Part shown: piece by piece, positions 25,611-35,000 of the stretch | Numbering within the stretch: position 1 is the stretch's first letter | Layout of the letters: each line of letters opens with the position of its first letter | Assembly (NCBI GenBank): GCA_029260435.1 | Contig: JAJDDG010000147.1 | Location: forward strand, 1 to 42,526 | DNA from: Phycisphaerales bacterium | GTDB lineage: Bacteria > Planctomycetota > Phycisphaerae > Phycisphaerales > UBA1924 | DNA length: 42,526 bases | Reading direction: 5' to 3' | Translations under genes and position numbers: made by a program | The notes under the pieces: generated by a model | What the model was told of the DNA's origin: nothing | What the model saw: only the letters and a program-made list of their open reading frames with translations | Databases searched by the model: none

Positions 25611-27086
25611 TTAGAAGAGGTCCATCTGTGAGGGATCGTTCTTGCGTTTGCCCCGTCGCGGCGGGAGCGGCGGGGGCTTTGATCTTTTGGGTGCGGTGTC
25701 GGCGGCGAGGACTTGCGAAGTGAGCGAGCCGTCGGCTAATCGCGTGTTGAGAGTCACGCCGGGGGTTGCGGCGGCGGCGGTGCGGAGGATTTCGCCCGAG
25801 GGGAGGGTGGTGAGGGAGTACCCGCGGTCGAGGACGGCGAGGGGGGAGACGACGGCGAGTTCGCGGGTGAGTGCGCTCAGGCGGTGTATACGGGCGCGGA
25901 GGGCGAAGCGGGAGGTGACTTCCATGCGCGCCGCGGCGCGGTCGATGCGCGCACGGCGCTGGGCGAAGAGCGCACGGGGGTGGTGGGTCTGCAGGCGCGT
26001 GTCCAGCTTTGCGGTGCGCGCGGCCTGGATGTTGAGCAGATTCGTGACGATTCCAGTCAGATTTTGTTGCAAAGTGGTACACCGATCGCGCTGGATTCGC
26101 ACGAGCGCGCCCGGGTCGGCGAAGAAACGCGCTATCGAATCCGTCCGGGATCGCTCGATCTCGATCGCCCGCCCTGATGCGCGCGCCAGGCGGCGGTGCG
26201 TCATCGAGAGCTGCTCGCCCAGCGCGGCGCGGTCGGGGGTGAGGCGCATGGCTGCCTGGGTCGGGGTGGCGCAGCGTTCGTCGGCGACGAGTTCGGCGAT
26301 GGTGGTGTCTGTCTCGTGCCCGATGGCGGCGACGATCGGCACGGCGCAGCGGAGCACGGCGTCGGCGACGGTTTTTTCGTTGAACGCCCACAAGTCCTCC
26401 ATCGAGCCGCCGCCGCGGGTGAGGATCACGGCATCGATGGCGAGTTCGTCGCGGCGTTTGGAGATGGCGTTGATGGTTTTTGCGATCTGTGGGGCGGCCC
26501 GCTCGCCCTGGACGCGGACATCGACGACGAGGAGTTCGACGGCGGGGCAGCGGCGCTGGACCGTGTTGATCACATCTTGCAGCGCGGCACCGGTTTCGGA
26601 TGTGACGATCGCGATGCGCCGGGGGAATGTCGGCAGCGGTCTTTTCCGTTCGGGCGCGAAGTAGCCCTGCTCGCGGAGTTGGGCGCAGAGTTCGCGGAAC
26701 TTGCGGTCGAGTTCGCCCAGCCCGGCTTCTTCGAGCTTTGTGACATAGAGCTGGGTGCGCCCCTGCGGTGCATAGTGCTGCACGGCGCCGGTGGCGACGA
26801 CCTGCATGCCGGATTCCGGTTTGAACACGAGGGATCGCGCGGCGGAGGCGAACATGACGCAGGAGACAACTGCTGCGTCGTCCTTGAGGTCGAAGTAGTA
26901 GTGGGTGCGGCAGTTGAGGGAGGAGATCTCGCCGGTGACGCGGAGTTTTTTGGGGAGGGTGTCGCGGAGCGCGCCGTCGATCATTGAGGTGAGGAGGGTG
27001 ACGGAGATGGGGGCGTCGCTCTTCGATGGCGGGGGCGGTGGGTCCGGGCCGCGCATTTTGGATGGATCGAAGAGACTCCGTGCCAT
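25611..27086 (-). CDS. xseA: Exodeoxyribonuclease VII large subunit
   Basis: A 491-aa catalytic subunit of the single-strand-specific exonuclease VII. An N-terminal OB fold (KLRVTGEISSLNCRTHYYFD, DDAAVVSCVMFASAA) is followed by the catalytic domain: PTFPRRIAIVTSETGAALQD, LTRGGGSMEDLWAFN, PIVAAIGHETDTTIAELVAD and RCATPTQAA, then the long C-terminal coiled coil that carries XseB. Start ATG 27086 gives the family N-terminus; the open frame upstream is rejected as GC-driven. Only 27 nt separate it from the divergent nudix gene, so the two promoters must overlap coding sequence. Confidence 0.96.
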   Translation of the reverse strand: MARSLFDPSKMRGPDPPPPPSKSDAPISVTLLTSMIDGALRDTLPKKLRVTGEISSLNCRTHYYFDLKDDAAVVSCVMFASAARSLVFKPESGMQVVATGAVQHYAPQGRTQLYVTKLEEAGLGELDRKFRELCAQLREQGYFAPERKRPLPTFPRRIAIVTSETGAALQDVINTVQRRCPAVELLVVDVRVQGERAAPQIAKTINAISKRRDELAIDAVILTRGGGSMEDLWAFNEKTVADAVLRCAVPIVAAIGHETDTTIAELVADERCATPTQAAMRLTPDRAALGEQLSMTHRRLARASGRAIEIERSRTDSIARFFADPGALVRIQRDRCTTLQQNLTGIVTNLLNIQAARTAKLDTRLQTHHPRALFAQRRARIDRAAARMEVTSRFALRARIHRLSALTRELAVVSPLAVLDRGYSLTTLPSGEILRTAAAATPGVTLNTRLADGSLTSQVLAADTAPKRSKPPPLPPRRGKRKNDPSQMDLF

Positions 27087-27113
27087 GGGTGATGATGGTA
27101 CGGGAGTGGGCGT

Positions 27114-27689
27114 ATGATTGGCGGCATGAGCGAGCGGCGCGAGTTGATCCACAAGGGCAGGAAGTATGACTTCGAGCGTGTGTCGAGCGTGACGCCCGGC
27201 GGGCGGGAAGTGTGTCTGGAGATAGTTCGGCATCCGGGGGCGGTGTGTGTGGTGGCGGTGGCGGGTGCGGGGGTGTGCCCGGAGGGGATGGAGGGGGGCG
27301 AGCACGGCGGGGTGGTGATGATCACGAATTACCGGGTGGCGGTGCAGCGGGAGTTGTGGGAGGTGCCAGCGGGGACGAAGGAGGCGGGGGAGGAGGCGGT
27401 GGTGTGTGCGGGCAGGGAGCTAGAGGAGGAGACGGGGTTCAGCGCGGGGTCTATCGAGCCGATTGCATCGTTTTATACGACCCCCGGTATGACGGACGAA
27501 CTCATGCACGCATTTTTCGCACGCGATCTCACATATGTCGGGCAACGGCTTGAGGCTGACGAGGAGATCTGCGTTTCGGTAAAACGAGCGGACGAGGTGC
27601 TGGGGATGATCGAGAGCGGGGGGATCGTAGACGGAAAAACAATCACGGCGTTGCTGCTTGCGCAGCGGCGCGGGTTGCTTGAGGCATAG
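27114..27689 (+). CDS. Nudix hydrolase, ADP-ribose pyrophosphatase-like
   Basis: A 191-aa nudix enzyme. The nudix box is complete: G-TKEAG-E-EAVVCAG-RELEEETGF, followed by YTTPGMTDELMHAFFARDL, a feature of ADP-sugar pyrophosphatases (NudF/ADPRase type), which split ADP-ribose to AMP and ribose 5-phosphate. Start ATG 27114 is 7 nt after GGGAG; ATG 27126 (MSERREL) is an alternative. It precedes the S2P protease gene by 11 nt. A link to the sirtuin gene at 9023 through ADP-ribose chemistry is possible but not shown. Confidence 0.9.
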   Translation: MIGGMSERRELIHKGRKYDFERVSSVTPGGREVCLEIVRHPGAVCVVAVAGAGVCPEGMEGGEHGGVVMITNYRVAVQRELWEVPAGTKEAGEEAVVCAGRELEEETGFSAGSIEPIASFYTTPGMTDELMHAFFARDLTYVGQRLEADEEICVSVKRADEVLGMIESGGIVDGKTITALLLAQRRGLLEA

Positions 27690-27700
27690 CGGGGCGCTCA

Positions 27701-28753
27701 GTGGCATACGTCGATCGTGATTACAACGAGGTTGGCTCTGGCGGGGGCGGGAAGTGGTCGCGGCTGTTTGGTCGGGTGGTCGAGAACCCGGAGAACCCGC
27801 TCGGGTGGTCGGTGAAGATGTTCCGCTTCCGCGGGATCACGGCGCGGATTCACCTGGTGACGATCCTGTACATGCTGGTGATGATCGTGTCTTCGATCGC
27901 GATGGTGAACATGAATTGGCCGTACATGCTCATGGCGATGACGAGTCTGTTCGTTGTCGTGCTGGCGCACGAGTTCGGGCACTGCTTTGCGTGCCGATGG
28001 AGTGGGGGCGAGGCGGACCGGATCGTGATGCTGCCGTTCGGCGGGCTTGCGCTGTGCCACCCGGTGAATGAATGGAAAGCGAATTTTATTACTGCGGCGG
28101 GTGGGCCGGCGGTGAATGTGGTGCTTGCGCCGTTGACAATCGGAGCGCTGTTTGCGCTTGGGCTTGGTGATTTCGTATTGTTCAATCCGATGAAGCCGGG
28201 CATCATGATTGGCATGGTGGGGACCGAGCGCGGATTGCTTGGTATTGCGGTGTGGTTCTTGCACTACACGAACCTCGTGATCTTCGCGTTCAACGTGTTG
28301 CTACCGATGTTCCCGTTTGATGGGGGGCGGATGATCCAGACGCTGGTCTGGAAGAAGAAGGGGTATCGCAAGTCGATGGAGTTGGCGGTGACTGTTGGGT
28401 ACGCGGGTGCGATTCTGATGGGTGTGATCGCGGTGGTGATGGAGGGGGGGCAGATGCTGCTGGCGATTGCGGTGTTCGGCGGGTGGGCGTGCTGGATGGA
28501 GAAGCGGCGATTAACGGCGGACGCGGAACTGGCGGAGGCTGGGTACGGCGTGGTTGGGGAGTTTTCGGCGGAGGAGGGCGAGGAGGATTCTGGGGCTACT
28601 CGGGCGGAGGCGAAGGCTCTGGAGCGAGAGGCACGGGATCAGGGGGAGCTGGACCGGCTTCTGGCGAAGATTTCGGGATCGGGGATGGAGAGCCTGAGCA
28701 GGGGGGAGCGGAAGTCGCTCGATCGGATGACTAAAAAGAGACGGGACGGGTGA
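27701..28753 (+). CDS. Site-2-protease-like M50 intramembrane metalloprotease
   Basis: A 350-aa multi-pass zinc protease. N-terminal tag MAYVDRDY and a Gly-rich linker, then helices bearing the zinc motif HEFGH (90-94) and the third ligand in FPFDGGR (Asp207); six or so hydrophobic helices lie between 50 and 275. No PDZ domain. The last 34 residues (317-350, LDRLLAKISGSGMESLSRGE and onward) form a helical module related to the end of the neighbouring rhomboid. The start is GTG 27701, 11 nt after the nudix stop. Substrates unknown; such enzymes release membrane-bound regulators or clear signal peptides. Confidence 0.9.
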   Translation: MAYVDRDYNEVGSGGGGKWSRLFGRVVENPENPLGWSVKMFRFRGITARIHLVTILYMLVMIVSSIAMVNMNWPYMLMAMTSLFVVVLAHEFGHCFACRWSGGEADRIVMLPFGGLALCHPVNEWKANFITAAGGPAVNVVLAPLTIGALFALGLGDFVLFNPMKPGIMIGMVGTERGLLGIAVWFLHYTNLVIFAFNVLLPMFPFDGGRMIQTLVWKKKGYRKSMELAVTVGYAGAILMGVIAVVMEGGQMLLAIAVFGGWACWMEKRRLTADAELAEAGYGVVGEFSAEEGEEDSGATRAEAKALEREARDQGELDRLLAKISGSGMESLSRGERKSLDRMTKKRRDG

Positions 28754-28860
28754 GCCCAAGCCGAGGAATGGGGAAGGCGTGGGCTGACATAGCGCGCGTT
28801 GATCGGAGTCGAAGCGGTTTGAGCTCACAGATGGCGAACAAGAATGAGATCGTTAGAAGA

Positions 28861-28980
28861 AGAGGAAGACCCCCTCACCCGGTCTCGCTCCCCCCCACGG
28901 GTCGCTCGACCACCCTCTCCCTCGGAGGGGAGAGGGGGCAAGATGAACAAATCGCTGCTCCCGGAGGGGATAGGGGGCAG
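28861..28980. repeat. REP-like GC-rich hairpin sequence between the two protease genes
   Basis: The 256-nt gap before the rhomboid contains CCCTCTCC (28913-28920) paired with GGAGAGGG (28929-28936), set in the C-rich and G-rich strands CCCCCTCACCCGG and GGGGAGAGGGGGCA. A partial second copy of the G-rich arm (CCCGGAGGGGATAGGGGGCA, 28960-28979) follows. This looks like the dispersed palindromic elements found between genes in many bacteria. No T-run makes it a terminator. Confidence 0.5.
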
Positions 28981-29009
28981 AATCCAATGAACGCGGCGGG
29001 TGGAGCCTG

Positions 29010-30143
29010 ATGGGCATCTATGATCGAGACTATGCAAGGGCGGGGGGCGGCGGGACGTCGGCGCGCTCGGGGGTTGGTGGGTTTTTCTCGGGGCGGAGCG
29101 CGAACTGGTGGCTGATCGCTATCAACGTGGCGGTGTTTGTGATCGGGTCGCTTGTGTTTGGGCCCAACAAGACGATTGATATCCCGACACAGCGGTACGC
29201 GATGAATCCGGGTGTGAGCGTTGATCAGCGAGCGGATGCGATCGTGGATCGTAATCTGGTGACGATCCCTGGGCTGGGGCAGAACGGGTACAGGCTGCAT
29301 GACAGCCGGACGAACGAACTGATTGGGTATCAGGTTGTGATGCAGCGCCCGGTGCTTGAGGGGCTGGGTCATTTCTCGACGGGCAAGGGGTTTATCGAGC
29401 TTGAGGTGTGGCGGCTGGTGACGTTCCAGTTTTTGCACGCGGGAACGGGGCACCTGTTTATGAATATGTTGGGGCTGTATTTCTTCGGCCCTGTGGTGGA
29501 GCGGCGGTTGGGCTCGAAGCGGATTTATCTGGCGTTTTATCTGGTGTGCGGGATCTTTGGTGCGCTGCTGTATCTGCTGTTGAATCTGCTGGGGAATCTG
29601 ATCCCGGGGGGAGGGATTCCGGGGTTACTGTTCCAAGATGTGTATACGCCTTTGGTGGGGGCGAGCGCGGGAGTGTTTGGGGTGCTGATCGCGACGGCAT
29701 TCCTCGCGAAGGACGCGATTATTTTGTTGTTCTTCGTGCTGCCGATGAAGATTCGGCATGCGTCGATCCTGCTGATCGGGATCGAGATGTGGCATCTACT
29801 GAGTGCGGGATCGAACGCGGGTGGGAATGCTGCGCACCTTGGTGGCGCGGCTGCGGGGTGGTTCTTCATCCGGCGGACGCACCTGTTGACGGATTTCTTT
29901 GAGGTGTTCGGACCCTCGAAGGGGAAGAAGAAATCGGCGCGGGGGACGTTCCCGGGCAAGTCGCAGAACCCGAACCCCCCCCGGAACCCCCGGAAAAAGA
30001 TCAGCGCGAAGGTGGGGCGGTCGCCCTCGCAGAAGGAAGTGGATCGGGTGCTGGACAAGGTGCGGGAGCAGGGGATGCACACGCTGAGCGAGAAGGAGAA
30101 GGCGATTCTCCAGCGCGCGACACGCGAGCAGCGGGGCGAGTAG
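29010..30143 (+). CDS. Rhomboid-family intramembrane serine protease
   Basis: A 377-aa rhomboid. N-terminal tag MGIYDRDY and a Gly/Ser linker, first helix ANWWLIAINVAVFVIGSLV, an unusually long loop (about 52-130), then the core: WRLVTFQFLHAGTGHLFMN (WR motif and HxxxN), LVGASAGVFGVLIAT with catalytic Ser219 (GASAG) and GGNAAHLGGAAAG with His276. After a basic Pro/Lys linker the last 34 residues (344-377, VDRVLDKVREQGMHTLSEKE and onward) repeat the helical module of the M50 protease just upstream. The start follows GGTGGAG. Substrate unknown; pairing with the S2P-like gene suggests shared partners. Confidence 0.93.
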   Translation: MGIYDRDYARAGGGGTSARSGVGGFFSGRSANWWLIAINVAVFVIGSLVFGPNKTIDIPTQRYAMNPGVSVDQRADAIVDRNLVTIPGLGQNGYRLHDSRTNELIGYQVVMQRPVLEGLGHFSTGKGFIELEVWRLVTFQFLHAGTGHLFMNMLGLYFFGPVVERRLGSKRIYLAFYLVCGIFGALLYLLLNLLGNLIPGGGIPGLLFQDVYTPLVGASAGVFGVLIATAFLAKDAIILLFFVLPMKIRHASILLIGIEMWHLLSAGSNAGGNAAHLGGAAAGWFFIRRTHLLTDFFEVFGPSKGKKKSARGTFPGKSQNPNPPRNPRKKISAKVGRSPSQKEVDRVLDKVREQGMHTLSEKEKAILQRATREQRGE

Positions 30144-30153
30144 GCTTGGACGG

Positions 30154-31398
30154 ATGAGCCTGCGGTTTGAAATACATCAGAAGAGCGGGGCGTGCGGCGC
30201 ACGGTTGGGGCGCGTGGAGACGGCGCACGGCGGGTTCGATACGCCGGCGTTTATGCCGGTGGGGACGCAGGGGACGGTGAAGGGGCTCACGCCGCCGATG
30301 GTTGCGCAGACGGGCGCGCAGATTCTGCTGGGCAATACGTATCACCTGATGCTGCGGCCGGGTGCGGATCTGGTGGCGCAGATGGGCGGTCTGCATGGGT
30401 TTATGGGTTGGGACAAGCCGATTCTGACGGACTCTGGCGGGTACCAGGCGTATTCGATGAGCGATATCAATGCGTACGACGATGACGGGGTGACGTTTCG
30501 CTCGATCGTTGATGGATCGAAGGTGCGGCTGACGCCCGAGAGGGCGATCGAAGTCCAGAACAAGCTGGGCGCGGACATCATCATGGCGTTGGACGATTGC
30601 CCGCCCTCGGTGGATCCGGCGACGATGAACCAGTCGCGGCTTCGGATCGAGGCGCAGCAGTTGAAAGCGGGGCGGGTGAAGCGGGGGTACGACCACGCGC
30701 GGCGGCTTGATGAATCGAACGAGCGGACGGTGCAGTGGCTCGAGCGGTGCAAGGCGGCGCACGCGCGGGAGGGGGAGCAGGCGCTGTTCGGGATTGTGCA
30801 GGGGGGGACGGATCTGGAGCGGCGGAGCAAGAGCGCGGAGCAGGTGACGAATATCGATCTGCCCGGGTACGCGGTGGGCGGGGTGGCGGTGGGGGAGGGG
30901 TTTGAGGACATCGTGGGGGTGGTGGAGCACACGACGGGGCTGCTGCCAGCGGAGAAGCCGCGGTATCTGATGGGGGTCGGGTACGAGCGGGATATCGTTG
31001 CTGCGGTGCGGTCTGGTGTGGATATGTTTGACTGTGTGCTGCCGACGCGGAATGGTCGGAACTCGAACGCGTTTACGAGGACCGGGCAGATCCGGCTCAG
31101 GAATGCTCGGTTCGCGGATGACCCGGGGGCGATCGAGGCGGGGTGCGGGTGCCCGGCGTGCGATCCTGGGCGGCATGGGTGGGAGACACCCGGGGGGGCG
31201 GCGATTTCGAGGGCGTATATCCGGCATTTGTTCATGGCGAAGGAGATGCTGGGGGCGATTCTGGTGAGCCTGCACAACCTGCACCACTTCCAGCGGCTCA
31301 TGTTGGACATCCGGGCGGCGATCGGGGATGATTCGTGGTCTGCCTTGGCTGAGGCGTGGCCGGTTGCTGCGGGAGCGGCGGTTGGTGCGTCTGAGTGA
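30154..31398 (+). CDS. tgt: tRNA-guanine (queuine) transglycosylase
   Basis: A 414-aa enzyme that swaps guanine-34 for preQ1 in tRNAs with GUN anticodons. The nucleophile and acid/base aspartates are seen as Asp93 in LTDSGG and Asp293 in FDCVLPTRNGRN; also GTQGTVKGL, NTYHLMLRPG, GIVQGG, YAVGGVAVGE and MGVGYERDI. The zinc site begins C331-x-C333-x2-C336. SGGYQAYS replaces the usual SGGFQVFS, a mild variation. Located 10 nt after the rhomboid and upstream of yajC-secDF, the order conserved across many bacteria. Confidence 0.97.
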   Translation: MSLRFEIHQKSGACGARLGRVETAHGGFDTPAFMPVGTQGTVKGLTPPMVAQTGAQILLGNTYHLMLRPGADLVAQMGGLHGFMGWDKPILTDSGGYQAYSMSDINAYDDDGVTFRSIVDGSKVRLTPERAIEVQNKLGADIIMALDDCPPSVDPATMNQSRLRIEAQQLKAGRVKRGYDHARRLDESNERTVQWLERCKAAHAREGEQALFGIVQGGTDLERRSKSAEQVTNIDLPGYAVGGVAVGEGFEDIVGVVEHTTGLLPAEKPRYLMGVGYERDIVAAVRSGVDMFDCVLPTRNGRNSNAFTRTGQIRLRNARFADDPGAIEAGCGCPACDPGRHGWETPGGAAISRAYIRHLFMAKEMLGAILVSLHNLHHFQRLMLDIRAAIGDDSWSALAEAWPVAAGAAVGASE

Positions 31399-31534
31399 CT
31401 CTGGTGCGGTGCCGGGTCTGAGCCGGGGCGTTGTTGTCTGGAATTTTTGCCGGCTGTATTGCGGCAGGGTGTCGCGCCGAGAAGGTGCGGCGCGGTCTGT
31501 GGCGGTCGGTTGATAGGAAGCGAGTAAGGGACGT

Positions 31535-32008
31535 ATGGACGCTATGGGAACTGATCTGGGGATGCTGCTTGCTTCGGCACCGGGGATTGGCGGCGGTAGC
31601 CCGACCACGACAACCGGCGCGCCGGGTGGGACGGGCGGCGCGGGCGGGCAGGGGCAGTCGCCGTTTGGCGGGGGTTTTCTTTTCCTGATGTTCGGGATGA
31701 TCATCTTCATGATCGTGATGAGCACGATGAGCTCGCGCAAAGAGAAGAAGAAGCGCGAGGCGATGCTGGGTTCGCTCGGGCGGCACGATCGGGTGGTGAC
31801 GAGCGGCGGGGTGATTGGGACGATCGTTGAAGTGAAGAGCGATGAGGTCGTGCTGAAGGTGGACGAGTCCACCAACACGCGGATTCATTTCAGCAGGGCG
31901 GCGGTGCAGAGCGTGCTGAAGCACGCGAGCAGCGGCGGGGGAGAGCAATCGGAGGAGGAGGCGGGGGATATCAAGGAAACGCTGGAGCCGGCCGAACAGC
32001 TCGGGTAA
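31535..32008 (+). CDS. yajC: Preprotein translocase accessory subunit YajC
   Basis: A 157-aa single-pass membrane protein that associates with SecDF. A Gly/Thr-rich N-terminus (STTTTGAPGG-like) leads to one membrane helix (FLFLMFGMIIFMIVMSTM, about 48-65), the basic SSRKEKKKREAML, and the conserved GRHDRVVTSGGVIGTIVEV barrel, then an acidic tail. The N-terminal Gly-rich part is longer than usual. Start ATG 31535 with AAGGGACG upstream. Ends 68 nt before secDF. Confidence 0.94.
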   Translation: MDAMGTDLGMLLASAPGIGGGSPTTTTGAPGGTGGAGGQGQSPFGGGFLFLMFGMIIFMIVMSTMSSRKEKKKREAMLGSLGRHDRVVTSGGVIGTIVEVKSDEVVLKVDESTNTRIHFSRAAVQSVLKHASSGGGEQSEEEAGDIKETLEPAEQLG

Positions 32009-32076
32009 GCGGACGGGGATAGCACAGACTCAGTCGAACGGATCACGGGGCGGGGCGCGAAAAGGGTTCAACACCA

Positions 32077-35000
32077 ATGCAGCACATCGGACGCAACTCG
32101 GCGATGGTCATCGCCCTTGTTCTTCTCTGCCTCGCGGCGATTTTTCCACCCGAGCGCAACTTGCGTCTGGGCAAGGATCTCGCTGGTGGTGTGAGCCTGA
32201 CATACTCGGTGGATGTGAAGCCGAGCGACCCGCATAACACTGTGGATCTGACGATCCAGGTGCTCAAGGACCGGCTTGATCCGAACGGGATGAAGGAGCT
32301 GAGCATCGTCCAGCAGGGGCGGGATCGGATCGAGATCTCGTTCCCGTTGCCCAACGACGAGGTGAAGGAACTGCGGGGCGCGTTCGAGGCGGAACTGGAC
32401 AAGCTGCGCGACTTCGAGATTGACCCGTCTGCCTTTGAGCGGGCGTTGCGTGCGACCGGCGAGACGCGGGTAGCGCGGCTCGAAGAGATGATCGACGGCA
32501 GCGCGGCGCGGGAGCAGATGCTTCGGCCCGTGATCGATGCTGTCGGCATGACGGATATCGCGCGGGAAGCCTACGAGACATATGTAGCGGCCGGCGGCGC
32601 GGATGACGATGAGTCGGCGCGACTGCTGGACTCGGCGGTTGACGCCGAGGAGGCTCTGGAAAGCGCGCGGGGAGGCGTGACGGCGGCGTTGGTGAGCGCG
32701 GATGATGTTCGCGGCGCGTTGGAGCTGAGCCCGGTGCAGCCGATGGTGCTCAACTCGCAGACGAAGAACATGGACATGCTGGAGAGCCCGCGCGAGCTGG
32801 CGTTGAGTTCGGTGCGAGGGCGTGCGCGGCAGCTGGACGAGGCGATGGCGGGGCGGGAGTTTGCGGAGGGTGAGATCGGGGATGTCGAGCGGACGCTGGA
32901 CAGCGCGCTGGCGGCGCATGCGGTGTACGCGGCGCAGCGGCAGGGGTTCGATGATCCGAACGAGGTGATCCGGCTGCTGCGTGGCGCTGGTGTGCTGACG
33001 TTCCGGATTGCAATGGAGCCGGGGATCCGGACGGACGAGCAGCAGCTTCGCAAGCAGCTTCGCGAGCGCGGTCCGGACGCGGTGAACGAGGATGGTGTGC
33101 GGTGGTTCGCGCTGAACAAGCTCGAGGACTGGTACGACGATACGGATTCGTTCGGGCTGTTGCGGTCGGATCCCGGGGTGTATTTCCAGAGTTATCACGG
33201 GAAGATCGTGGAGGAACGGGACGGTGTGTACTACATGCTGTTCCACGACGACCCGACGCAGCGGATGACACGGGCGGAGGGCGAGTGGAGCGTGCGGAGC
33301 TCGAGCCAGGGGATCGATGATCGCGGTCGCCCGGCGATCAACTTCCGGATGGACGCGCGCGGCGCGACCCTGATGGGGAGGCTGACGGACTCGAATGTTG
33401 GTCGTCCGATGGGTGTGCTGCTCGATGACCGGGTGTACACGGCGCCGAACATTAATCAGCGGTTGACGGATAACATCCAGATCCACGGGTCGTTCCAGAC
33501 GCGGGAGATCACCGAGATCATCAAGATGCTGAACGCGGGTTCGCTCAGCGCCCGGCTCGGCGATCGCCCGATCTCGCAGAACACGCTCGCGCCGACGCTC
33601 GGCAAGGACAACCTCATGAAGGGGTTGGAGGCGAGCTGGATCGCGCTGGTCGCGGTTTGTGTGTTCATGGTGATTTACTACTTCTCGAACGGCGTGGTGG
33701 CGATGCTCGCGCTGGCGACGAACGCGATCCTGATTCTTGGTGCGATGAGTTTGACACGGGCGGCGTTCACGCTCCCCGGGATCGCGGGGATCGTGCTGAC
33801 GTTTGGTATGGCGGTGGACGCGAATGTGCTGATTTACGAGCGCATCCGCGAGGAGCTGGCGAAGGGGAACGATCTCAAGGCGTCGATCCGGATCAGCTAC
33901 AAAAAGGTGATGTCCACGATTGTTGACGCGAACGTGACGAACCTGATCGTGTGTTTCGTGCTCGCGTATACGGCGACGCCCGAGGTGAAGGGCTTCGCGA
34001 TCACGCTGGGTATCGGCATCGTGGCGACGCTGTTCAGCGCGTTGATCGTGACGCGGCTGATCTACGCGATCATGCTGGATTTTGTGAAGATCAAGACGAT
34101 GCGGCAGCTGCCGATTGTGCTGCCGGTGATCGACAAGGTGCTGACGCCGAGGCTGGACTTTATTGGGTTGCGGCCGCTGTTTGTTGTTGTCAGCACGGTG
34201 CTGGTGGGGTCGGGTATTTTTATGGTCGCTTCGCAGGGCGAGCAGATGCTGGGCACGGAGTTCCGGGGCGGCACGGAGGTGACGGTCGAGCTTCGCGCGG
34301 ATGCGGAGCGGATGAATCGCGAGGCTGTTGAACTTCGGGTGATGGATATCGTGAGCAAGGCGGAGGCGGCGCTGGAGGCGGACGCGGGTGACGCGGAGGC
34401 GTTGGTGCTTGCGCGGCTGACGGATGCGCTGGTGGTGCCGGTGAATCCGGAGTCGGACGGGGTGACTTCGGGCGTGTTTAAGATCAGCAGCACGATCTCG
34501 GAGGACGAGGCGACGGAGTTGAGCGAGCAGCAGGTGCTGCAGGAGGCGATCGTTGCGGCGTTTGTGGATGTGATCGATCAGCGGCAGCCGCTGCGGTTTG
34601 ACGGGTGGGACAGCGAGGCGCTTTCTGCGGCGCCGATCAACAAGGTGATCCGCGAGGATCTGGGATCGAACATTGGTCGTCCCGAGGTTCGGATCCCGGT
34701 GGATCGGTATGTGGGCGGTGTGGCGGTGGTGATGGACAATTTCGAGTCGCCTCTGCCATCGCGTGAGGAGCTTGAGAAGCGGCTCGATCACATGCGTGCG
34801 CAGCCGGATTACTCGGCGCTGTTGAAGCGTGCGCACGAGTTGGTTGTTCTTGACGGGAGTGACGCGGCGGTGGAAACCGCGGTGTTGTTGTCGATCGATT
34901 CATCGGTGAGTTTCTATACGGACGAGGCGCGGTGGAACGAATCGGTTGCGGGACGCGAGTGGTCTTTGGTTCGCGATGCGTTGACCGGCGCGACGACGCT

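Noticed and set aside
30154-31398. tgt plus a PLD gene as parts of a Dpd-type DNA modification system
   Set aside because: This tgt has the normal length and sits in the conserved tgt-yajC-secDF order, 8.5 kb from the PLD gene; no dpdB, dpdC or helicase genes are present.
32068-34836. A 922-codon minus-strand frame opposite secDF
   Set aside because: Shadow of a conserved gene; no recognisable domain and very high Arg/His content.
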